Assembly (NCBI GenBank): GCA_009920815.1
Contig: RFZH01000053.1
Coordinates: 1-12,414, forward strand
Length of the DNA: 12,414 bases
Origin: Paracoccaceae bacterium
GTDB taxonomy: Bacteria; Pseudomonadota; Alphaproteobacteria; Rhodobacterales; Rhodobacteraceae
Reading direction: 5' to 3'
This document shows positions 7,573-12,414 of this stretch, piece by piece. Position 1 is the stretch's first letter. Every line of letters begins with the position of its first letter. The notes under the pieces were generated by a model. The model worked only from the letters and a program-made list of their open reading frames with translations. It ran no database searches and was not told the origin of the DNA. The position numbers and the translations under genes were made by a program.

Positions 7573-8895
7573 TTACGCCAACGCCGCCTCGGCCATCAAA
7601 CCAAGACGTAAAATGCGCCGTTCTTGGAAGGGTTGCCCCATCAGCGTGATACCGCAACTCGGCACACCTGTGGGCAATGTCAACGCACATGTACCCATCA
7701 GATTTGCGATCCGTGTATTGCGCAAGGCCAAGAGATTTTCAGACACATAATAGTCGTCATCGCTCAATAGACGCGCGATATTCGGTGGCAAACTGGGCGC
7801 TGTCGGCACCAGCACAGCATCATAACCAGCTGTTCTTATCACGAATTCGGTGCGCAAACGCTCTAATGTTTGCCATGCTGCGATATATTCTGCAGCCCCA
7901 ACCGACGCGCCGCCACGGAAACGATCACGTATTTTATCAAACATTTTATGCGGCGCTGCCTCAATCTCAGATTGCCATGTCCCATAGGCTTCGGGTGCAA
8001 ATAACGTTGCACTCAAGGCCAATGCGGTTTCCACTTCTGGTGCAGAAATGCGGATAATCTCTGCACCGGATTCGGCAAATTTTGCCACGGCCGTTTCAAA
8101 CGCCGCGCGCGGCGCATCGCGCAGGTGATCCAAGGCCGTCGTTGTCAAAACAGCGAATTTGCGTCCTTTCAATGATGTAGGCACAGACATATCAATCGCA
8201 GGCCGACCCGATAGAATGGCGTAAGCCAATGCGGCATCTTCCACCGTTTGCGCCAACGGCCCGACCGTATCAAAGCGCGCGCACAGTGGGACAACACCAT
8301 CCAGTGATAAATCACCAGACGTGGTTTTCAAACCGACCAAATCGTTCCAAACCGATGGAATACGGACAGATCCCCCAGTATCTGAGCCAATCGCCAACGG
8401 TGCCAAACCAAACGCAACTGACGCCGCCGCGCCAGAGGAGGACCCCCCCGACACGGCATCGTGATCATTCACACATGGCGGTGTCTGTGTAATCGGGTTC
8501 AGCCCAAGTCCGGAAAAAGCTAATTCTGACATATGTGTTTTGCCCAAACACACAGCGCCAGCCAGTGTTGCGTACTTTAACACCAATGCATCGGTATCCG
8601 GTACGCGCCCTTGTAACAGGGCCGATCCAGCCGCGGTTTCGCATCCTGCCGTGTCGAATAAATCTTTCCAACTTATCGGAACGCCATCCAAAGCGGACCG
8701 GCGCAACCCAGCTTTGGCGCGGTCGCGTGCGGCACGCGCTTCGCCATAGGCCCGATCTTTGGTAAGGCGTGCGTAGATACGTTCTGAGAATTCATGTGCC
8801 TCAATTGCGGCAAAATACGATTCCGCCAAATCAACGGGATCCAATTCGCCCCGTTCGATTGCCCGTCCCATTTGTGCTGCGGTCATTTTTTTCAT
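7573..8895 (-). CDS. amidase-signature-family amidohydrolase
   Basis: This 440-residue protein belongs to the amidase signature family (relatives include GatA, acetamidase-like enzymes and fatty-acid amide hydrolase). The Ser-cisSer-Lys triad is complete: Lys77 in DGVPISWKDLFDT, Ser152 in SGGSSSGAAASVA and the nucleophile Ser176 in GSDTGGSVRIPS. The C-terminal part (DAVLVPTAPSLPP, then NLMGTCALTLPTG) is the usual substrate-cap and core region. There is no signal peptide, so it should act in the cytoplasm on a small amide. The substrate is not readable, and the absence of a gatB or gatC neighbour argues against a role in Glu-tRNA(Gln) amidotransfer. The start at 8895 has GGGTGA 6 bases upstream; a second in-frame ATG lies three codons on. 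It is first in the four-gene run ending in lolA, 109 bases ahead of the aminotransferase, and divergent from the hydroxylase gene. Confidence 0.88.
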   Translation of the reverse strand: MKKMTAAQMGRAIERGELDPVDLAESYFAAIEAHEFSERIYARLTKDRAYGEARAARDRAKAGLRRSALDGVPISWKDLFDTAGCETAAGSALLQGRVPDTDALVLKYATLAGAVCLGKTHMSELAFSGLGLNPITQTPPCVNDHDAVSGGSSSGAAASVAFGLAPLAIGSDTGGSVRIPSVWNDLVGLKTTSGDLSLDGVVPLCARFDTVGPLAQTVEDAALAYAILSGRPAIDMSVPTSLKGRKFAVLTTTALDHLRDAPRAAFETAVAKFAESGAEIIRISAPEVETALALSATLFAPEAYGTWQSEIEAAPHKMFDKIRDRFRGGASVGAAEYIAAWQTLERLRTEFVIRTAGYDAVLVPTAPSLPPNIARLLSDDDYYVSENLLALRNTRIANLMGTCALTLPTGVPSCGITLMGQPFQERRILRLGLMAEAALA

Positions 8896-8960
8896 TATGC
8901 GTCACCCGATCAATCATTTAAAATCAGCCTAGCGACATCAGGTGCACTGGACAATCCCGA
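8896..8960. promoter_or_regulatory. divergent amidase / UbiH-family intergenic region, candidate promoters
   Basis: This 65-base gap must supply transcription in both directions. For the amidase (minus) TTGTCC (8954-8949), a 17-base spacer and TAGGCT (8931-8926) form a plausible though weak sigma-70 promoter. For the hydroxylase (plus) TAAAAT at 8919-8924 is a five-of-six -10 match about 37 bases before the ATG, with no -35 recognised. The two candidates nearly overlap, so the genes could compete for polymerase. No other structure was seen here. Confidence 0.25.
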
Positions 8961-10196
8961 ATGAAGGCCCATATTGCGGCTATGACAACATCATATGATA
9001 TCATTATTGCAGGTGGCGGACTAAATGGGGCAACCATGGCGCTTGGCGCGGCCAAGTTGGGCCTGTCTACACTTGTGATCGATGCCAATCCCGATCATTC
9101 CCAAATGCAAGAACACTTTGACGGACGATCTTACGCGATGGCTCTGACGTCGGTTCGGTTGATGCGCGCCTTAGGCTTGTGGGACCAGTTGTCCAAACAT
9201 GCACAACCCATGTTAGATATCAAAGTGTTCGATGGATCAGTCGGACAAGGTCCTTCGCCATTTTTCTTGCATTTCGACCACAATGAAATCGAAGAAGGGC
9301 CCATGGGCCATATGGTCGAAGATAGGCATTTACGGCCAGTTCTCCAAGACGCCATCCGGCGTAGCGAAAAGATCACTTATCTTACGCAGACCAAAATCAT
9401 TGACCAACGCGTTGATGAACGCGGCATAACGGTGACATGTGATGATCAGACAACCTATGGTGCAAAGCTACTGATTGGCGCCGACGGTCGCCAAAGTGAA
9501 ACGGCGACGCGCGCTGGGATACGGCGGACAGGATGGCGCTATGAACAGACGGCGCTGGTTTGTGCCATTGAACATGAACGCCCCCACAATGGGATTGCCT
9601 ATCAATATTTCATGCCTGCGGGTCCCTTGGCCATTCTGCCATTGTGTGAAAATAGATGTTCGATCGTCTGGTCTGAAACACCAGAAAATGCCACTACGAT
9701 CATGTCTCTGGGTGATGCAGATTATTTAGATATCCTGCGTCCACGTTTTGGCAGCTTTTTAGGTGAAATTGCACTGGCTGGTCAGCGGTTTAGTTATCCG
9801 CTCGGGCTGACGATGGCTAATGACTTTATCGCACCGCGTGTTGCCTTGATTGGGGACGCTGCGCATGGGATTCATCCAATAGCTGGGCAAGGCCTAAATG
9901 CGGGGCTACGCGACATCGCGGTCTTGTGCGACGTTATTCAATCTGCATGTGAGCGCGGCGAAGATTTTTCATCCCCTGCCGTTTTAGATCGCTATCAAGA
10001 ATGGCGTCGATTTGACAATCAAACCCTCGCGCTTGCGACAGATAGTTTCAACAAACTGTTTTCAAACAATAACCCCGTGTTGCGATTTGGCCGAACACTT
10101 GGGATGGGATTGATCAATAAATTCCCGTCAGCGCGGCGCAGCTTTATCCGCGAAGCGGCAGGACTTTCTGGCGAATTGCCACGCTGGATGTCTTAA
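8961..10196 (+). CDS. UbiH/UbiF/VisC/COQ6-family FAD-dependent hydroxylase
   Basis: This flavoprotein monooxygenase of up to 411 residues most likely hydroxylates the aromatic ring of a ubiquinone precursor. Three family fingerprints are visible. The dinucleotide-binding motif YDIIIAGGGLNG is near residues 12-23. LLIGADGRQSETATRAGI is the DG motif that contacts FAD and NAD(P)H. VALIGDAAHGIHPIAGQGLN (Asp299) is the second FAD motif, in the HPIAGQG form typical of ubiquinone hydroxylases rather than of aromatic degraders. Which ring position it attacks (the UbiH, UbiF, UbiI or UbiL role) cannot be told from one sequence. The start is uncertain: neither the ATG at 8961 nor the one at 8982, which fits the usual family N-terminus better, has a convincing ribosome site. 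It converges on the Trm112 gene 6 bases away, without a terminator that I can see. Confidence 0.88.
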   Translation: MKAHIAAMTTSYDIIIAGGGLNGATMALGAAKLGLSTLVIDANPDHSQMQEHFDGRSYAMALTSVRLMRALGLWDQLSKHAQPMLDIKVFDGSVGQGPSPFFLHFDHNEIEEGPMGHMVEDRHLRPVLQDAIRRSEKITYLTQTKIIDQRVDERGITVTCDDQTTYGAKLLIGADGRQSETATRAGIRRTGWRYEQTALVCAIEHERPHNGIAYQYFMPAGPLAILPLCENRCSIVWSETPENATTIMSLGDADYLDILRPRFGSFLGEIALAGQRFSYPLGLTMANDFIAPRVALIGDAAHGIHPIAGQGLNAGLRDIAVLCDVIQSACERGEDFSSPAVLDRYQEWRRFDNQTLALATDSFNKLFSNNNPVLRFGRTLGMGLINKFPSARRSFIREAAGLSGELPRWMS

Positions 10197-10202
10197 CGAC
10201 GC

Positions 10203-10394
10203 CTAATCGTCGATAACACGGGCCTCGTCGATCAACATAACGGGAATGCCATCGCGAATTGGGAACGCCAATCCCGCAGCGCGGGATATCAGCTCGTGAT
10301 GGTCGGCGTCGAATTCAAGAGTGCCTTGCGTCTGTGGGCACACCAGCGCCTCAAGCATACGGCGATCAAATTGCTGGGGTGTTATGTCATTCAT
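10203..10394 (-). CDS. Trm112 family protein (UPF0434/YcaR-like)
   Basis: The protein has 63 residues. The compact core LEALVCPQTQGTLEFD followed by ELISRAAGLAFPIRDGIPVML is the Trm112 fold. In eukaryotes and archaea Trm112 activates methyltransferases; the bacterial short form has no settled function. The zinc-type CPxC motif is incomplete: only Cys19 is present and the second position is Thr, so zinc binding of the classical kind is unlikely. The ATG overlaps the TGA of the LON-domain gene (ATGA), which indicates translational coupling with it. The alternative ATG at residue 14 (MLEALVCP) would give a shorter protein starting at the usual conserved block. Confidence 0.85.
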   Translation of the reverse strand: MNDITPQQFDRRMLEALVCPQTQGTLEFDADHHELISRAAGLAFPIRDGIPVMLIDEARVIDD

Positions 10395-11020
10395 TGTAAA
10401 ACATCCTCGCTCAAACTGCTGTGCAGGCTAAACTCAATCAAGGTGGTCAACGTCTCACGACGTGATTTGAGCGTGGGCGTTTCCAAAAGCGCTTGCTTTT
10501 CTTCTGACTCAAAATTCAGCATCATCGCCAATGAATTTATCAAAAGCTCATCCTCGGCTTCGTTCAACGTTTCCCAGTCAGTCGACATTCCGCGCCCTGA
10601 AAGATATCTTTCGAGCAACTCAAAAAAGGCGTCACGATCAAACGTTTTATCTGTCTCTGTCGGCTTACGATCATCAATGTAATGTGACCAATCAACGTCC
10701 ACGCGTCGATATGGTGCAAAACCAGATTGCTCTGATACCACATGAAACCGGTTTATCCCGGTGAGCGTCACCATGTATCGCCCGTCTTCGGTTTCCGAAA
10801 ACTGCGTCAAACGCCCAGCGCATCCAACCTTATGCAGACGATCCTGCCCCAGTGGTTGGATCATGCCGATCAAACGTTCCGGTGTTTTCATCACATCTTC
10901 TATCATCGCCAAATAGCGCGGTTCGAAAATGTGCAATGGCAACCGTGCACGCGGTAACAACAGCGCTTTCGGCAGCGGGAACACTGGAATAGTTTGTGGC
11001 AAATCAAATTGAAACGGCAT
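10391..11020 (-). CDS. LON substrate-binding-domain protein (no protease domain)
   Basis: This 209-residue protein corresponds to the N-terminal substrate-binding domain of Lon protease standing alone. The hallmark is IPVFPLPKALLLPRARLPLHIFEPRY near the start, with GCAGRLTQF and GINRFHV strands after it. There is no AAA+ or Ser-Lys protease domain, so it is not a protease; a role in recognising unfolded proteins is inferred from the domain. The ATG at 11018-11020 is preferred because AGGTGA lies 8 bases upstream. A GTG four codons earlier (11032) is in frame but overlaps that motif and has none of its own. It is third in the xthA, thioredoxin/TPR, LON, Trm112 run, 20 bases after the thioredoxin/TPR frame ends. 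I recall this cluster as common in Rhodobacterales, which hints at a shared protein-quality-control role. Confidence 0.88.
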   Translation of the reverse strand: MPFQFDLPQTIPVFPLPKALLLPRARLPLHIFEPRYLAMIEDVMKTPERLIGMIQPLGQDRLHKVGCAGRLTQFSETEDGRYMVTLTGINRFHVVSEQSGFAPYRRVDVDWSHYIDDRKPTETDKTFDRDAFFELLERYLSGRGMSTDWETLNEAEDELLINSLAMMLNFESEEKQALLETPTLKSRRETLTTLIEFSLHSSLSEDVLQ

Positions 11021-11040
11021 GGGTGTTTTCACCTAAGTTT

Positions 11041-11466
11041 CTATAAAAATATCATAGAGCTTAGCTTGCGTCGACCATTTAAAACAATTGGATCATTTTG
11101 CTTGAGGGCATCAAAAATCGTGAACAATTGCGCTTTTGCGGCACCATCATTCCATTCGCGGTCTCGACGGAACAATTCCAATAATTGCGCCACCGCCTCT
11201 TCGGCCTTGCCCGCTGCATAAAGAGCGTTCGCATAATCAAACCGTGCTTGATGATTTGCCTCATCAGAGGCTACTGCCTCTGACAATTCTGCCAACGGGC
11301 CTGCGTTTTCGGCTTGGCGCGCCAGTTGGATCTGTGCATGCACAGCTTCGATTTCTGCCGCAGTGGAAATTTCCGCCGGCGCGCCATTTAACACGGCCTC
11401 GGCCTGTTCTAAGTCATTTAACGCAATATAACACCGCGCAATACCCGCAAATGAGGCCACATTCAT
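11041..11466 (-). CDS. TPR-domain fragment of the split CnoX-type gene, possible restart product
   Basis: From the ATG at 11466 the frame codes for 141 residues of helical TPR-like repeats (NVASFAGIARCYIALNDLEQ, then NHQARFDYANALYAAGKAEE) and the conserved C-terminal block of the family. The ATG lies 7 bases beyond the TGA that ends the thioredoxin fragment, with GAAGA 4 bases before it, so a ribosome finishing the first half could reinitiate. Whether this happens is unknown. An in-frame ATG further upstream (11535) starts inside the thioredoxin-coding region in the wrong frame and is not credible. Confidence 0.5.
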   Translation of the reverse strand: MNVASFAGIARCYIALNDLEQAEAVLNGAPAEISTAAEIEAVHAQIQLARQAENAGPLAELSEAVASDEANHQARFDYANALYAAGKAEEAVAQLLELFRRDREWNDGAAKAQLFTIFDALKQNDPIVLNGRRKLSSMIFL

Positions 11467-11473
11467 CGGATCT

Positions 11474-11767
11474 TCACTGTCCTTTCCAAAAGGCATAGAC
11501 CGTTGGAATTGATTGGACACGCATTTGTCCCGCAATCATTTGGTTTTCATCAACATTGATCTTAGCCATTTTGACAGCACCACGCGCTGCGGTTACTGCT
11601 GCCTCTAGTGCCGGACCTAAGGTTTTACACGGACCACACCAAGGTGCCCAAAAATCAACGATCACCGGAACCTCTTGGCTGGCATCGACAACTTCGGCCA
11701 TGAAATTGGCTTCGGATACGTCTTTGATTAAATCGCCCGCGGCTGGTGCCTGTCCTAATTCCAACAT
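11474..11767 (-). CDS. thioredoxin-domain fragment of the split CnoX-type gene
   Basis: This open frame codes for 97 residues. It covers the thioredoxin fold up to the cis-proline loop (IPT, Pro88) and the strand VYAFW, with the canonical WCGPC redox site. A full thioredoxin domain continues for about 20 more residues (final strand, turn and helix), which are missing, so stability of this product alone is doubtful. An ATG four codons upstream (11779) is in frame but overlaps the ribosome site ATGGAG of the chosen start. Confidence 0.6.
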   Translation of the reverse strand: MLELGQAPAAGDLIKDVSEANFMAEVVDASQEVPVIVDFWAPWCGPCKTLGPALEAAVTAARGAVKMAKINVDENQMIAGQMRVQSIPTVYAFWKGQ

Positions 11768-11793
11768 GGAACACTCCATTCTATTCGTTTTGC

Positions 11794-11823
11794 TTTATAT
11801 GGCAGCGTCATTCGACTTTTCAA
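11794..11823 (-). promoter_or_regulatory. candidate sigma-70 promoter for the thioredoxin/TPR-LON-Trm112 genes
   Basis: On the minus strand TTGAAA (11823-11818), an 18-base spacer and TATAAA (11799-11794) each match the consensus hexamers at five of six positions. The -35 overlaps the last codon positions of xthA, including its stop codon. Transcription would begin near 11787, leaving a leader of about 20 bases that holds the GGAG ribosome site. This is the best promoter match I found in the window and suggests the three downstream genes are transcribed independently of xthA. Confidence 0.45.
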
Positions 11824-12414
11824 AGGTCAAAAGTTGCAAAAACTGGTGCGTGATCACTGGGTTGGTCCCAGCCGCGCGCGTCGCGTACGATTTTGCTGCT
11901 ATGCGCTGCCGACGAGATATCGGGCGTCGCCCAAATATGATCCAAACGCCGCCCCTTGTCAGCCGCATCCCAGTCTTTGGCGCGATAGGACCACCAGCTG
12001 TACAGCAGGCCCTCAGGTATGTCTTGGCGCGTGACATCAACCCATTTGCCAGCCTCTTGGACTTGGGCCAGATGTTCCACCTCGATCGGGGTATGGCTGA
12101 CAATTTTCAATAGGCTTTTATGATTCCAAACATCATCTTCGCGCGGGGCGATGTTCAAATCGCCAACAAGGATGGCTTTTTGTGGCGCATTTGCCCTAAA
12201 CTCGTTTCGCATATCGGTCAGATAATCCAACTTTTGTCCGAATTTTTCGTTTTTGTCCCGATCGGGAATGTCACCCCCCGCGGGCACATAAAAGTTGTGA
12301 ACGGTTACGCCATTTTCTAAACGACCTGCAATATGACGTGCATGTCCAAGATCAGCGAAATCAAACGCCACGGTTTCCGTGATCGGCATTTTTGACAGGA
12401 TCGCGACGCCGTTA
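11820..12414 (-). CDS. xthA: exodeoxyribonuclease III (partial, N-terminus beyond the window)
   Basis: The C-terminal 197 or so residues of an exonuclease III / AP endonuclease are visible; the family is about 260-270 residues, so roughly 65 are missing off the right edge. The frame stays open to the edge, reading NGVAILSK before the first internal ATG at 12389, as in relatives. Catalytic motifs are in order: NFYVPAGGD (the active-site Tyr), LVGDLNIAP (Asp and Asn), WWSYR, RLDHIWAT, and PSDHAPVFATF (the Asp-His pair) near the end. The enzyme cuts DNA 5' to abasic sites and removes 3' blocks in base excision repair. The reading frame shows no damage. It is upstream of the thioredoxin/TPR gene with a 52-base gap. 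Confidence 0.93.
   Translation of the reverse strand, partial: NGVAILSKMPITETVAFDFADLGHARHIAGRLENGVTVHNFYVPAGGDIPDRDKNEKFGQKLDYLTDMRNEFRANAPQKAILVGDLNIAPREDDVWNHKSLLKIVSHTPIEVEHLAQVQEAGKWVDVTRQDIPEGLLYSWWSYRAKDWDAADKGRRLDHIWATPDISSAAHSSKIVRDARGWDQPSDHAPVFATFDL

Larger units (their letters stand above)
11041..11767 (-). pseudogene. CnoX/YbbN-type thioredoxin-TPR protein gene, split by an apparent out-of-frame internal deletion
   Basis: Intact relatives are about 300 residues: a thioredoxin domain, a linker and TPR helices, acting as a redox-sensing co-chaperone. Here the frame from the ATG at 11767 (GGAG 6 bases upstream) gives MLELGQ, the site WCGPC (Cys44, Cys47) and SIPTVYAFWKGQ, then meets TGA at 11474-11476 after 97 residues. 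The TPR half resumes in a different frame at about 11478 (SEDPMNVASFAGIARC) and runs intact to TAG at 11041, ending ELFRRDREWNDGAAKAQLF and NGRRKLSSMIF as in relatives. Compared with the family I remember, about 60 codons are absent at the join: the last strand and helix of the thioredoxin fold and the linker. Both halves look otherwise conserved, so the event is recent or a sequencing or assembly error. Other possibilities are two separately translated proteins. Confidence 0.75.

Noticed and set aside
10197..10212. Inverted repeat CGACG/CGTCG between the convergent hydroxylase and Trm112 genes as a terminator
   Set aside because: The stem has only 5 pairs, includes coding bases, and has no T-rich tail on either strand.
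10296..10682. Plus-strand open frame of 128 codons opposite the LON-domain and Trm112 genes
   Set aside because: It is antisense to two clearly conserved coding regions, has no ribosome site and encodes no recognisable domain.
10391..11020. LON-domain gene as a truncated Lon protease
   Set aside because: The protein ends cleanly with a coupled downstream gene, and stand-alone LON-domain proteins of this length are a known family, so no truncation is needed.
11474..11495. Programmed ribosomal frameshift joining the two halves of the thioredoxin/TPR gene
   Set aside because: There is no convincing slippery heptamer at the join, and a shift would still leave about 60 family residues missing, so a deletion explains the sequence better.
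1..12414. CRISPR arrays, tRNA genes, insertion sequences or phage and defence genes
   Set aside because: No spaced direct repeats, tRNA-like cloverleaf, transposase or terminal inverted repeats were found; every sizeable frame is accounted for by a housekeeping-type gene.

Overview
This 12.4-kb stretch looks like ordinary chromosome of an alphaproteobacterium, most likely of the Rhodobacterales (roseobacter group). The evidence is the set of recognisable proteins (an FtsK and LolA pair, a TPR-extended thioredoxin beginning MLELGQ, a short Trm112 protein, a UbiH-type hydroxylase, HspQ), the moderate GC content, and a gene order I recall as common in that group. Names are assigned by reading motifs, not by database search. 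There is no phage, transposon, CRISPR array, tRNA or rRNA gene, and no gap between genes exceeds about 235 bases.

Layout. (1) Bases 92-1669, plus strand: a cytoplasmic gamma-glutamyltransferase-family Ntn hydrolase, convergent with hspQ (1675-2007, minus). (2) A 234-base AT-rich gap with short repeats separates hspQ from a divergent lipoprotein gene with a lytic-transglycosylase fold (2242-2826, plus). That gene converges on lolA, and the two share a bidirectional hairpin terminator at 2832-2850. (3) A minus-strand run of four genes reads amidase (8895-7573), DapC-like aminotransferase (7451-6267), ftsK (6259-3539) and lolA (3458-2850). The aminotransferase and ftsK are probably translationally coupled. 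The ftsK-lolA gap carries two strong RNA hairpins that share bases and cannot both form. (4) A UbiH-family FAD hydroxylase gene (8961-10196, plus) diverges from the amidase and converges on the next cluster. (5) A second minus-strand cluster reads xthA (cut by the window edge, ends 11820), a thioredoxin/TPR (CnoX/YbbN-type) gene (11767-11041), a LON-domain protein gene (11020-10391) and a Trm112-family gene (10394-10203, ATGA overlap). A good sigma-70-like promoter lies between xthA and the thioredoxin gene.

Most genes are housekeeping: chromosome segregation (FtsK), lipoprotein trafficking (LolA), ubiquinone synthesis (UbiH family), DNA repair (exonuclease III) and protein quality control (CnoX-like, LON-domain, HspQ). 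I found no convincing new multi-gene system. The most notable anomaly is the CnoX-like gene. It carries what looks like an out-of-frame internal deletion that removes about 60 codons, including the end of the thioredoxin fold, and leaves a 97-residue thioredoxin fragment followed 7 bases after its stop codon by a possible restart into the TPR half. The second point of interest is the pair of mutually exclusive hairpins between ftsK and lolA, one with an exceptionally stable cUUCGg tetraloop.
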